From: Lotus japonicus | Taxonomy: Eukaryota > Streptophyta > Magnoliopsida > Fabales > Fabaceae | DNA length: 64,000 bases | Direction of reading: 5' to 3' | NCBI RefSeq assembly: GCF_012489685.1 | Contig: NC_080041.1 | Coordinates: 27,393,780 to 27,457,779 of the forward strand | In this document: positions 1 through 10,700 of the stretch, in pieces | How positions within the stretch are numbered: the first letter of the stretch is position 1 | How the letters are laid out: every line of letters begins with the position of its first letter | Notes under the pieces: model-generated | Seen by the model: only the letters and a program-made list of their open reading frames with translations | Told to the model about the DNA's origin: nothing | Databases searched by the model: none | Translations under genes and position numbers: made by a program

Positions 1-196
1 TCTTAACAATTACCCACTCCAATGGTTTTCATTCAACAACCTACCCCACCACTCATCCTACCCCACCACTTTTTTATTTCATATTTTTATTTAATTTTAT
101 ATTTTTGTTTTTATTATTTACATAAAATTACAATTATTGTTTTAAATTAAATTAAAACAATAAACACTTAACAATTTAATTTTTTTTTAAATAAAG

Positions 197-306
197 ACAA
201 TAATTTATTTTATTTCCTTAACTTAAAAATGGAAGACAGCAAACTAAGCACACAATAATTTATTTTATTTTCTTAACTTAAAATGCAAGACAACAAACTA
301 AGCACA
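197..306. repeat. Two tandem 55-bp units
   Basis: The unit begins ACAATAATTTATTTTATTT and ends near CTAAGCACAC. It occurs twice back to back with a few substitutions, downstream (3') of the minus-strand Harbinger ORF. Confidence 0.8.
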
Positions 307-350
307 CAACACACAAATAACGTAATTAGTACGATACAAATCATCTTCAA

Positions 351-842
351 TCACGAAACATTTGCAAACTTTGTCCATATGTGCTTCACTAGATCTGCTT
401 GTAGTTCGTGATGAAAATTCGAATCACGCAACTCGGATCTAGCACGCACATGATTTGCAAAAGCGGGTAACACCTCGGTCGAATATGGTTGCGGTGTACT
501 AGATCCACCTTCCCCAGATTGCTCAAAATCGGTCCAACGTTGAGCATATGAATCTCGTTCATCCTCAACAATCATATTATGTAATATGATGCATGACCTC
601 ATAATGATACCCAAATCAACTATGTCCCACAAACGAGCTGGTTCACGGATGATTTTAAAACGAGCTTGAAGCACTCCAAATGCATGTTCGATGTCCTTCT
701 GATATCCCTCCTGATATTTTGCAAATAACTTATCGAGTTCACTTTGAGGAAGTCTAATCAATTTGACGAAAGTTGGATTTTGGTAGTTATATGAGTAGTT
801 AGAAGAATTCTGGGTGTTGAAATGGTGATTGTTGGGATCCAT
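351..842 (-). pseudogene. Chimeric Harbinger ORF: ORF1-like N terminus fused to transposase C terminus
   Basis: The reading frame starts at the ATG at 842 and encodes about 163 residues. The first ~25 residues (MDPNNHHF..., Asn/Gln/Tyr-rich) resemble the start of the Myb-like ORF1 partner protein of plant Harbinger elements. From about residue 26 on it matches the C-terminal part of the DDE nuclease: the block KDIEHAFGVLQARFKI carries the third catalytic acidic residue, followed by IMRSCIILHNMIVEDERD. The first two catalytic Asp regions are absent, so the protein cannot be an active nuclease. I infer an internal deletion that fused the two genes in frame. A TATA-like box lies about 100 bp upstream. 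An upstream in-frame ATG at 932 exists but falls in low-complexity leader. Identification of the transposase part is firm; the ORF1 origin of the N terminus is less certain. Confidence 0.7.
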
Positions 843-943
843 TTCAAAACTAAGGGTAATAGAAAGATAATAAGATGGTGAGAGAGATAATAAGATGGTG
901 AAAAACTTGATTTTTTTTTGTGTCCAAATCAAACGAACTAAGT

Positions 944-957
944 CTCTATTTATAGAG
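944..957 (-). promoter_or_regulatory. TATA-like box upstream of the chimeric Harbinger ORF
   Basis: On the minus strand the sequence reads CTCTATAAATAGAG, a good plant TATA core about 100 bp upstream of the ATG at 842. Confidence 0.5.
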
Positions 958-1091
958 GAAAAAAGTTATGAATTTTGGTTAAAAAAGTTTTTCCAAATTT
1001 TTTTTTTCAACAAGATAATTCAGTTTAAAAGATTTTTTTAAAAAAAATCCGCCCAACCAACCAGGTCTCGCCACGCGTCCCACCAATTATC

Positions 1092-2331
1092 TGTAAGATC
1101 AAGGTTTGATCAGTGGTTGCATCTCTATGTTTTGATGATTACAATTAAGGTTTGTGATGATGAACAATTGTGGTACCCTAATGTTTGTCTTTTTAAGCTG
1201 TGACAAACAGGTTCTGAATCTGACCCAAGCCTATTCGTTCAGAAGAAGAAGAACCAAGGGTTACTAAAAAGAGAGCTATTTAATCTATCATGTTCGTTCT
1301 GAACAGTGGCAAATACATTAGAAGCTCTGAAAATGGAAGCTCTCAAGAAGTTCTGAAGAACTCAAGTCAGAAGTTCTGAAGACCAGATGTTCCAGAGGAA
1401 CGGTCCAAAAGCAGAAGACTCAAGTTCTGAGGACTTACAGAAGTTGGTTCTGAAGGCCCAAGCTATCCTAGCTCTGACGCTCAGAAGTTCTGAGGAACTC
1501 GTTCAGTAGCAGAAGTTGCATGGTCAGAAGAATCCAAGCTTCAATCTGACGATGATCAGAAGCTTCATCAACGTTCATGTGAAGCTCCTTCATCTCAAGT
1601 CAACTGGAGAAAGGACAAGTCGCTATCACAGTACAACGTCGTACAAGTCTCAGTCTGTCCGCCACCTACCTTGTACAGCCTAGCAGTCTGATATTACAGA
1701 ATTGCCACTTCAACGGATAAAACCCTAGCAACGGCTACATCACAAGTCTTGGAGTATATAAAGGCTGAAGGAAGAAGAAAGAGGCTAAGAAACTTTGCTG
1801 AAAATATTCAACATATACGAACCATTCTCTTAGCATTATTTCTTCACTGTTCTTAAACATCTGAGTTTACTATTCGCTTGTTAGAAGCACTCATTGTAAA
1901 CCCGAAACCTTTTACATCATATTGTAAAGTTCATCAAGAGACCAAGGTTGGTCGGATCTTGAGAGGACTGAATCAAGGCTGATTCAGTATTTAGCTAGTC
2001 TTAAGAGGATCGGTAGATCAGCTTCTTAAGAGGATACTAGTGAGAAAATCAGTGTATTGTTAGTCACTTAGCAGGTTGCAAAGTGCAGTTGTAACACTCA
2101 TTGATTTTAGTGGATTGCCTTCATCAGAAGAAGGAAGAAATCACCTTCACAGGTGGACTGGATTAGCTTGAGCTTTTATCTCAAGTGAACTAGGATAAAA
2201 TACTCGTGTGCTTTACTTCCTATTATTCAGCACTTAGTTTTATCTTTGAGTTTTGAAAAAGCTTAAAAATATACCCGAGATTCAAAAACTCTATTCAAAC
2301 CCCCCCCTTTCTAGTGTTTTTCGCACCTTCA
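1092..2331 (+). repeat. 5' LTR of copy A
   Basis: The LTR starts TGTAAGATCAAGG and ends CACCTTCA. It holds a TATA-like GGAGTATATAAAGG near 1750. Its U3 part (about 1300-1560) is crowded with short motifs of the type CAGAAGTTCTGA and TTCTGAAGA, which are imperfect palindromes around GAAGTTC. Confidence 0.95.
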
Positions 2332-2333
2332 AT

Positions 2334-2345
2334 TGGCATCAGAGC
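2334..2345 (+). promoter_or_regulatory. Primer binding site of copy A (initiator tRNA-Met)
   Basis: TGGCATCAGAGC lies two bases after the LTR end. The usual plant iMet site is TGGTATCAGAGC, as in copies B and C, so copy A has one mismatch at the fourth base. Confidence 0.85.
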
Positions 2346-2409
2346 TCCGGTTCTGATTTTAACACCTAACAGTGTTCAGTGATCCAGAACCTTGTGTGAA
2401 AAACAAACA

Positions 2410-4284
2410 ATGGCCCAAGCCAATACTTCCGCTGACAACAACAACAACAACAATCAACTCAGAGCACCAATCTTTGATGGTGAAAAGTTTGAGTACTGGA
2501 AAGATAGAATAGAATGTTATTTCCTTGGCACTGACCCAGATCTCTGGGATATGGTCATTGAAGGCTATACTGATCCAGTAGATGCTTCAGGAGTGAAGAT
2601 CCCTCGTTCTGAAATGACTGACGCTCAGAAGAAGCGTTTCAAGGATCATCACAAGGCGAAGTCCATGCTATTCAGCTCAATATCATATATTGAGTATGAG
2701 AAGATCTCTGACAAAGAAACTGCTAAATCCATCTTTGACTCCTTGGTCATGACGCACGAAGGAAATGAAGAGGTCAAGGAAACCAAGGCTCTTGCTCTCA
2801 TACAACAATATGAGCAGTTTAAGATGGAATCTGGTGAAACCATTGAGGAGATGTACTCAAGGTTTCAAACTCTGATTGCTGGAATCAGAGTGCTAAACAA
2901 AGGCTACTCTACTGGTGATCATGTCAAGAAGATTATCAGAAGTTTGCCTAAGGAGTGGAGAGCCTTTGTCACTGCCCTGAAACTTTCCAGAAATTTGAAC
3001 TCCTTGAAGTTAGAAGAGCTCGTGAGTCATCTTAGAAGCCATGAGATTGAACTCAAAGGAGACAAGCCTCAGAAGAAAGACAAGTCTATTGCTCTTAAAT
3101 CAAAGTCTGACAAAGCAAAAGCCTATCAGGCAGAAGAGGAAAATTCATCTGAAGAGCTATCAGATGCGTCTGATGATGAAGAGCTGTCTCTTTTCCCAAA
3201 GAGGTTAAGCAAACTCTGGAAGAACAGACATAGCAAAGGCAAAGGACCAAAGAAAAGCTCAGGAAGATATGAATCTTCATCTGGTCAGAAGAAGTAATCT
3301 AGAAAGGAAGTCACTTGCTTCGAGTGCAAGGAATCTGGGCACTACAAGAGTGACTGTCCCAAGCTTAAGAAGGACAAGAGACCAAGAAAAGTCTTCAAGA
3401 AGAAAGCTCTCATAACCTTTGATGCAACTGATTCTGATGAAGCTGAGTCAGAAGAAGATGAAGTTGTGGAGGCTCTAATGGCTACCACTAGCAGAGGTGC
3501 TGAAGCTTCAGAAGATGATTCAGACTCTGAAAATGATGATGAGGTATTCTCTGACTTTTCTCTATCTGAGCTAAGAACTGCTTTATCTGAAATAATGAAG
3601 AAACATGATATTTTGCTAAATAAGCATAAAGAGCTTAAGAAGAAATATGCTGCTAAAACCAGTTCTTCAGAATTTCATGAGAAGTCAGTCTCTGAACTCA
3701 TGGATGAAAACTATATTCTTGTTAATGACAATGCTGTTCTTCGTGCTAAAAATGATGTGCTAGAAGATCAACTTGCATCATCTGATGTTAAGTATGAAAC
3801 AAAATATGAGAAAGCGTTTCAAAAGTTCCTTGCAAAGGGCATAGACAGAAGTCTTATGGCTTCAATGATCTATGACATGAGCAGAAATGGGAACAGTGGT
3901 CTTGGCTACTTTCAATCCATGAAAGATGAGTCAACTGAGTCCAAACGCGAACCCTTGCATAAACATTTCGTTCCCGCTGGCACTGTCATTCCAGAAAAGG
4001 CTACACCAAAGGTGGTGAAACCAAAGGGGAAATTTAAACTTGATATGTCTAAATATTATACTCAAGTTCCTCTGCATTATCCTCCTGTTGCACCCAAAGT
4101 TCCAAGAACTTCTGGGAAAACTAACAAGAAAGGACCCAAGATGTGGGTACCTAAAGCAAAAATTATTCCTGTTGCAGACATCTTATGCAGCTCAGTTAAG
4201 ACACCTGTCATGGTACCTGGACAGTGGATGCTCGCGAGACATGACGGGCACAAGGTCTATATTCCAAGAACTGACACCGCTTAA
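2410..4284 (+). pseudogene. gag: Gag of copy A, interrupted by a nonsense codon
   Basis: Capsid/nucleocapsid protein that packages the element RNA. The ATG at 2410 (MAQANTS...) corresponds to the Gag starts of copies B and C; an in-frame ATG at 2392 also exists. The N-terminal UBN2-like domain is recognisable (FDGEKFEYWKDRIECYF). A CCHC zinc knuckle (CFECKESGHYKSDC) lies at about 3316-3357. A TAA at 3295-3297, just before the knuckle where copy B has a Ser codon, interrupts the frame; the same frame is otherwise open to 4284. The last part (3544-4284) encodes a Glu/Lys/Leu-rich coiled-coil segment and then overlaps the protease region in a different frame. That part is also the proposed retained intron. 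Confidence 0.9.
3544..4177 (+). other. Proposed retained intron (exitron) joining gag to pol, copy A
   Basis: The segment begins GAG|GTATTC at a gag codon boundary and ends CCTGTTGCAG| at a pol codon boundary. It has a T-rich tract before the acceptor (ATTATTCCTGTTGCAG). Its length is 634 nt (1 mod 3), so removing it brings pol, which lies in the +1 frame, into the gag frame. The segment is T-rich compared with the flanking gag. The equivalent segment in copy B is 643 nt, and copy C lacks it exactly. Splicing is inferred, not observed. Confidence 0.7.
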
Positions 4285-7200
4285 GTCAGGAGGAGATGTT
4301 GGCTTTGGAGGAAACCAGAAGGGAAAGATTATTGGAAAAGGTTCCATAGGAGATGGAAAAATTCCAGTCATCAACGATGTACTTCTGGTGGAAGGATTAT
4401 TTCACAATTTGCTCTCCATAAGCCAAATTGCTGACAAAGGCTACGATGTGATCTTCAATCAAACCGGATGCAAGGCTGTTAGTCAAACAGATGGATCTGT
4501 GTTGTTCTCTGAGAAGAGGAAAAACGATATTTACAAAATCAGATCTTCTGAACTGTTATCTCAGAAGGTTAAGTGTCTCATGTCAGTTAATGATGAGCAG
4601 TGGATCTGGCACAGGCGTCTAGGACATGCAAGTCTCAGGAAAATTTCTCAACTTAGCAAGCTAAATCTCGTCAGAGGATTGCCTCGTCTGAAGTATTCAT
4701 CAGAGGCTCTATGTGAAGCTTGTCAGAAGGGTAAATTCACCAAGAAGCCTTTTAAAGCAAAAAACGTGGTATCTACAACAAGGCCCCTTGAGCTACTTCA
4801 CATTGATCTTTTTGGACCAGTGAAAACTGAATCCATTGGAGGAAAGAAGTATGGGTTAGTTATTGTAGATGACTATAGCAGGTGGACATGGGTAAAGTTC
4901 CTAAAGCACAAAGATGAAACACATACCGTGTTTACCAACTTCATTACCCAAGTTCAGAAGGAGTTTCAATCTTCTGTGATTACTGTCAGAAGTGACCATG
5001 GTGGAGAATTTGAAAACAAAGCTTTTGAAGAATTATTTAACTCTCAAGGAATCTCTCACAACTTCTCTTGTCCTCGCACTCCTCAACAAAATGGAGTAGT
5101 TGAAAGAAAGAATAGAACTCTTCAGGAGATGGCTCGCACCATGATGCAAGAATCAAGTATGGCCAAGCACTTCTGGGCAGAAGCAATCAACACTGCATGC
5201 TACATCCAGAACAGAATCTCCATTAGACCAATTCTGGAGAAAACTCCTTATGAGCTATGCAAAGGAAGACAACCTGACATCTCTTACTTCCATCCATTCG
5301 GAAGTACTTGCTTCATGCTCAACACTAAGGAGCAATTGGGTAAATTCGATTCTAAAGCTTTAAAATGTTATTTTCTTGGCTATTCTGAAAGATCTAAAGG
5401 TTTTAGAATTTATAATATTATTCATCAAACTGTTGAGGAATCCATCCAGATTAGATTTGATGATAAGCTTGGCTCAGAAAAGTCAAAGCTGTTTGAAAGA
5501 TTTGCAGATTTAAGCATTGACTGTTCAGAAGCAAATCAACCAATGAAAAGCCCAGAGGATGGTGCTCCAGAGGCAGAAGCATCTGAAGATTTTCCAACAA
5601 CTTCTGATCCACTTCAGAAGAAGAAAAGAATAGTTGCTTCTCATCCAGAAGAACTGATCATTGGCAACAAAGATGCTCCTGTCAGAACCAGGTCTATGCT
5701 CAAACCTTCAGAAGAGAATCTTCTGAGTCTGAAGGGATTTGTGTCTCTCATTGAGCCGAAATCAGTTGATGAAGCTCTTGAAGACAAAGGCTGGATTCAA
5801 GCAATGCAAGAAGAGCTAGATCAGTTCACCAAGAATGATGTATGGACCTTAATGCCCAAACCCAAAGGTTTCCATGTCATTGGAACCAAGTGGGTATTCA
5901 GAAACAAGCTGAATGAAAAAGGAGAAGTAACAAGAAACAAGGCAAGACTGGTGGCTCAAGGCTACTGTCAACAAGAGGGAATTGATTACACTGAGACCTT
6001 TGCTCCTGTAGCAAGGCTTGAAGCTATAAGGCTACTGATTTCCTTCTCAGTAAATCACAACATCATTCTTCACCAGATGGATGTCAAAAGTGCCTTCCTC
6101 AATGGCTACATTTCAGAAGAAGTGTATGTCAAGCAACCTCCTGGCTTTGAAGATGACAAACACCCAGAGCATGTCTACAAGTTCAAGAAGTCACTCTATG
6201 GATTGAAGCAAGCTCCCAGAGCGTGGTATGAAAGGCTCAGCTCCTTTCTTCTACAGAATGAGTTTGTAAGGGGTAAATGTGACAATACTCTTTTCTGCAG
6301 AACCTATAAGAATGACATTCTTATAGTTCAGATTTATGTTGATGATATCATTTTTGGTTCTGCTAATCCCTCCTTGTGCAAGGAATTTTCTAAGTTAATG
6401 CAGGCTGAATTTGAAATGAGCATGATGGGAGAACTTAAATACTTCCTGGGAATTCAAATAGATCAACGACCAGGAGTCACCTATATCCATCAGAAGAAGT
6501 ACACCCTGGAACTTCTGAAGAAGTTCAACATGAGTGACTGCAACATCTCAAAGACTCCAATGCATCCAACATGCATTCTTGAGAAAGAGGAAGTTTCCTC
6601 TAAGGTTTGTCAGAAGCTCTATCGTGGAATGATAGGCTCTCTTCTTTACTTAACTGCATCTAGACCTGATATATTGTTTAGTGTGCATCTCTGTGCTAGA
6701 TTCCAATCAGATCCTAGAGAGACTCACTTAACTGCTGTTAAGAGGATCCTCAAATATCTGAAAGGAACTACTAACCTTGGCTTGATGTATAGAAAAACAT
6801 CAGAGTATACACTTTCAGGTTTTTGTGATGCTGACTTTGCTAGAGATAGAGTGGAAAGGAAAAGCACTTCTGGAAGCTGCCACTTCCTAGGATCAAATCT
6901 TGTCACTTGGTCAAGCAAAAGACAGAACACAATTGCTCTATCAACTGCTGAAGCAGAGTATGTCTCAGCTGCCACTTGCTGTACACAAACCATATGGATG
7001 AAGAACCATCTAGAGGACTATGGATTGTCTATGAAGAAGGTTCCTATCTACTGTGACAACACAGCTGCTATCTCACTCAGCAAGAATCCTATTCTACATT
7101 CAAGAGCAAAGCATATAGAGGTAAAGTGTCATTATATTCGTGATCATGTTCAGAAGGGCACTCTATCATTAGAGTATGTTGATACTGACTATCAGTGGGC

Positions 7201-7432
7201 AGATATCTTTACTAAGCCCTTGGCAGAAGATAGGTTTTTATTTATTCTTGAAAACCTGAACATTTTTGTCCAGAGTAAGGTTTTCTTCAGAACTTCTGAC
7301 CATGGTACCTCTGAAGTCATCAGATGTTACCCCTTTCAGAAGTTACTCGATCAGAAGCACTTAACCCACTGGTTAAACTTCCGTGGTAGACAACAATACA
7401 CGTGTCACTTCATTTGTGACATAGTTCCTTGA
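4178..7432 (+). CDS. pol: Pol polyprotein of copy A: protease, integrase, reverse transcriptase, RNase H
   Basis: A single open frame of about 1084 codons from the proposed splice acceptor; the frame is also open back to 4040. Domains in order: aspartic protease ([11 protein letters not shown], with Asp where copies B and C have His), pre-integrase HHCC zinc domain (WHRRLGHAS ... CEACQKGKF), integrase DDE residues ([30 protein letters not shown]), reverse transcriptase ([24 protein letters not shown], active site YVDDIIFG) and RNase H ([26 protein letters not shown]). The normal C terminus (DFCPE in copy B) is lost by a small frameshift near 7262, adding about 50 unrelated residues. It lacks its own ATG, which fits expression as a Gag-Pol fusion. 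The catalytic residues look intact. Confidence 0.93.
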   Translation, partial: TSYAAQLRHLSWYLDSGCSRDMTGTRSIFQELTPLKSGGDVGFGGNQKGKIIGKGSIGDGKIPVINDVLLVEGLFHNLLSISQIADKGYDVIFNQTGCKAVSQTDGSVLFSEKRKNDIYKIRSSELLSQKVKCLMSVNDEQWIWHRRLGHASLRKISQLSKLNLVRGLPRLKYSSEALCEACQKGKFTKKPFKAKNVVSTTRPLELLHIDLFGPVKTESIGGKKYGLVIVDDYSRWTWVKFLKHKDETHTVFTNFITQVQKEFQSSVITVRSDHGGEFENKAFEELFNSQGISHNFSCPRTPQQNGVVERKNRTLQEMARTMMQESSMAKHFWAEAINTACYIQNRISIRPILEKTPYELCKGRQPDISYFHPFGSTCFMLNTKEQLGKFDSKALKCYFLGYSERSKGFRIYNIIHQTVEESIQIRFDDKLGSEKSKLFERFADLSIDCSEANQPMKSPEDGAPEAEASEDFPTTSDPLQKKKRIVASHPEELIIGNKDAPVRTRSMLKPSEENLLSLKGFVSLIEPKSVDEALEDKGWIQAMQEELDQFTKNDVWTLMPKPKGFHVIGTKWVFRNKLNEKGEVTRNKARLVAQGYCQQEGIDYTETFAPVARLEAIRLLISFSVNHNIILHQMDVKSAFLNGYISEEVYVKQPPGFEDDKHPEHVYKFKKSLYGLKQAPRAWYERLSSFLLQNEFVRGKCDNTLFCRTYKNDILIVQIYVDDIIFGSANPSLCKEFSKLMQAEFEMSMMGELKYFLGIQIDQRPGVTYIHQKKYTLELLKKFNMSDCNISKTPMHPTCILEKEEVSSKVCQKLYRGMIGSLLYLTASRPDILFSVHLCARFQSDPRETHLTAVKRILKYLKGTTNLGLMYRKTSEYTLSGFCDADFARDRVERKSTSGSCHFLGSNLVTWSSKRQNTIALSTAEAEYVSAATCCTQTIWMKNHLEDYGLSMKKVPIYCDNTAAISLSKNPILHSRAKHIEVKCHYIRDHVQKGTLSLEYVDTDYQWADIFTKPLAEDRFLFILENLNIFVQSKVFFRTSDHGTSEVIRCYPFQKLLDQKHLTHWLNFRGRQQYTCHFICDIVP

Positions 7433-7506
7433 GTCGCGTGGTATATCTGCCATAATGATGATGTCTACTCTCCTCTACTATGCTATTTTCGGACTATATA
7501 TTTTAT

Positions 7507-7552
7507 AACCGTTGATTTTGCCCTTAATTTCTTAGAAAAACTGTCAACGGTT
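7507..7552. promoter_or_regulatory. Conserved inverted repeat upstream of ORF2 (copy A)
   Basis: AACCGTTGA (7507-7515) and its exact complement TCAACGGTT (7544-7552) flank a 28-bp spacer, followed by ACCCACTATATGCAC. Copies B and C have the same arrangement upstream of their ORF2. AACGG/CCGTT is a core recognised by R2R3/3R-MYB factors, so a candidate internal promoter element. Confidence 0.5.
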
Positions 7553-7704
7553 ACCATTAAACCCACTATATGCACTGTCACACACGATCTCCCACTCACT
7601 TACACTTACGGTTTTGAAACTATCCGTGTGCATTGCATTCATTCATATTCCTTCCTCCAACATCTCCTCTCTTTCTGAACCCTAAACCTCCATCTCTAAG
7701 AATC

Positions 7705-10700
7705 ATGGGCAAATCGAGGAAACCTAAGGTGAATGTTTCTGCTTCTCCCACACAAACTGCCAAAGATCAAGAGAAGCAAAGATTCGAGGAAGCACAGAAG
7801 ATTCTGAATGCACCAAATGTAGTCACCTGTGCGAAGAAAGTGGAAGAACTGAGTGTGTGCTGCGAAGCAAGAGTTGATTTTGATAATCTTGCTCAACATG
7901 GGTTTGATATTAGGAACCAAGTCAATTTGCAAGGATGGTCTGGGTACTTCAACAGGCTCGTTGGTCCAATCTATCACAAATTGGTTGTCGAGTTCTGGAA
8001 GAATGCAGTTTGCAACGATTACTATGTCGTCTCCCATGTACTGGACAAGAAAATTGTGATCTCTGAAGAATCTATAGCAAAACTGCTGGGTATGGAGTTT
8101 CAGCAGGGAAAAAGGATCAAGAATGTTGAAGCAAATGTTGCTGGAATGAGGACTGTGGTCAACAAGGCGCTCTATGATAACTGGTCTTATGAGAAAACCA
8201 AGTACAACATTAAGGACTTGAAGTCTGAGATGAAGATTTGGCAAAAGATCTTCATGCACTGTATTCACCCCAGAACTGGAGGAACTGATTACCTAAATGC
8301 AACTCAGAAGGTAATCATGTACTACATTTCAACTGGTGAGCTTATATGTCTGCCATTCCTACTTTTCAATTATCTGAAGGAGTGTGTTGAGAAATCAAGG
8401 ACCACAACTGGTTCTGAGAACAAGAGATTCATCTCTTACATTCCGTATGGAAGGCTGCTGTCAGACATCTTCGTCCAAAATAAGCTTGTCAAGACTCTAT
8501 CAGATCTTGGACTTCACGAAGATCTGGCCATGACAGTTGGTGATGCTCTCAATGGCACAAAGTTGAAGAAAATGCAGATCATTGAGAAGATTAAAGTTGT
8601 TCCCAAAGAAGACACTTCTGATGAAGTTCGTCGGAGGAATTACCCCATTGATGACTTTCCCATCTGGTCCAAGAAGGACAATCCAGCGTGCATTCTGGAA
8701 TATGTAAGGATGCTCAGAAGACAAGGAGATCCTATCACCCTTACAGAATTTGTTAACACTCTTCCTGAAAGTCCTCCTAATATGGCTACCAGGAAATCCA
8801 GGAGAGCAACAAGCATGACGAACGCACTGTCGCAGGTGCGTGCCAAAGTATTTTGCTTTGAATGCAGTACAAGGTGTTGAACACCAGGATCGTTCTCACA
8901 AGGACTTGATGAATTATTAATTGATATTAGAGTAAAACAAAAGCAAATTAAAAAGGGGATTTTCTGATTGATTCAATAGAAGGTAACAAACAGAAATTAA
9001 TAGAGATTTAATTCAGATAAAAGAAAGTGTTAGTCATCGGATTATAACATTCAAGTGCAACAAACCTTCATTGGTTACAAAAGATTAATTCTTCCTTATT
9101 GTTTCCCTAATTCGTGAGAGTTGATTAACTAAGCGAAAATCAATTCACAGTTTCCTAAACTAAGCGATTAAGAAACAGTTACGAACTAACATGAACTAAG
9201 CGAACATGCATCAACTCTTATTTCTAAAACTACGGAATTAAGAAAACCCTAGATCAGAAATAGAGATGAAGAGAATTAATAAAGAAGAAATTTGCATTAA
9301 GAACAGAATCTCAAGTTTGCAAACACAAGAATATTAAAAATCCTAAGACTAACTATGGAGTTTAGCAACTCATACTAGAAAAGATGGAGAGAGATATTAG
9401 GAGAAGGTGGAGGAGGTGATGGTGAGATGTGGTGAGGTGGTGGTGTGGTGTCTAACAAAAGCCTAAACTCACTTATTTATACTAATAAATAAACTTGTTC
9501 ATCAAGTAACAATCTTTGTTATCTAAATCTTTTCTAAATCTTCACAAAATCGGGCCCACATAAAGGAGTAAGCTGCTGAACAATCAGGCATTCGTGGGTC
9601 CCATAAGAATTCTGAATCTTCAATTGAGGTAAACATGAGAGTTGTAGCTCTTTAAGTCAGCTTCGCGGGCCTTCAATCGGATCCTAATTCGGAGTTCTGT
9701 AGCCAAAGATATGATCATTTTAGTGCAGACTGTTCCAGACTCGCAGGATTAGCAACAGCAACTTTGCAAGGCAATTATGACCATGTTAGAAGCTTGTTCT
9801 TCAATTGTGCTGAACATAAAAGTTGTAGGGCTTCGAGTTAGCTTTCCAACGATATATTATGGGCCTTATTTCGATATTTCTAGCTCCATATTCAATCTGT
9901 TATAGCAAAACAGTCATAGAAACTAAAAGTGTAGAATTAAGCTCTTTTCCATGAATAATCCAAATAAACACTAATGGTCAAAACATGGCTAAGTCATAAC
10001 AATTAAGCACAAAAATGTATATAATGAAGCTTAGAAAGACACACGTAAAGTGCATCAATTATGCGCTTATCAAAGCAGCAAGCCCTCAGATCCTAAGGGC
10101 AAAGGGATTCTGATAGAGGAACCTGCAAAGAAGAAGGCTGCTTCCAAGACTGTGATCATCAGGGAACCATCTCCTGAAAGGCCTCTGAAGAGAACCTCAG
10201 CTCAACAACAACAAATGTCTGATTCTGAAAGCTCAGAAGACACATGGGAAGACTTCTCAAGTGAGGAAACTGAAGATGAAGACATGCCTCTGGCTAAGAG
10301 ACGCAAAATTATTCTTGAGGAAGAGGAAGATGAGCAGGATGACCATGAGATCATCCAGAATGTGATTCAGGGTATAAGGGAAGCTTCAGATGCTGAAGAA
10401 TCCACTGATTCTGATGCTATTCCTCTAGTAAAGAGAAGGAAGCTTCCTCTGAGGGGACCACTTCAGCAGAAGGAACCAACAGCAGAACAAACATCTGAAC
10501 CAACTTCAGAAGTACAGAGGGAAAGAAGATCTAAACGCACTTTTGATCCAGCAAGGACTGCAAGTCTCACCAGAACCTCACCCATCAGAAGCCCCAGTAA
10601 GGTAATTACTAAAAGCATTAATTCTGATTCTGCTTTAGTAGTTATACCTGAGCAACCTCTACCTATATCTACCTCTCTGCCTACCACAAACCAAACCAAA

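Larger units (their letters stand above)
1..1086 (-). mobile_element. Left part of a PIF/Harbinger-type DNA transposon remnant
   Basis: This AT-rich segment carries a minus-strand Harbinger-type ORF (see 351-842) and is split by SIRE copy A at 1087-1091. The right part resumes at 14569. The left end holds ACCCACTCCAATGGTTTT near base 12, and the far end near 14790-14810 holds, in reverse complement, GACCATATGCAATGGTAT, so the termini look like a diverged inverted pair. The element proper would be about 1.3 kb, short for an autonomous Harbinger, which suggests a deletion derivative. A 55-bp unit is repeated in tandem at 197-306. The exact left end may lie outside the window, and no TTA/TAA target duplication could be fixed. 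Confidence 0.5.

Noticed and set aside
1360..1400. Heat-shock elements in the LTR
   Set aside because: The GAA and TTC blocks are separated by one base rather than two, so they do not fit the HSE consensus.
6724..6993. Minus-strand frame of 89 codons inside pol of copy A
   Set aside because: Shadow of the RNase H region; no start context and no homologue of its own.
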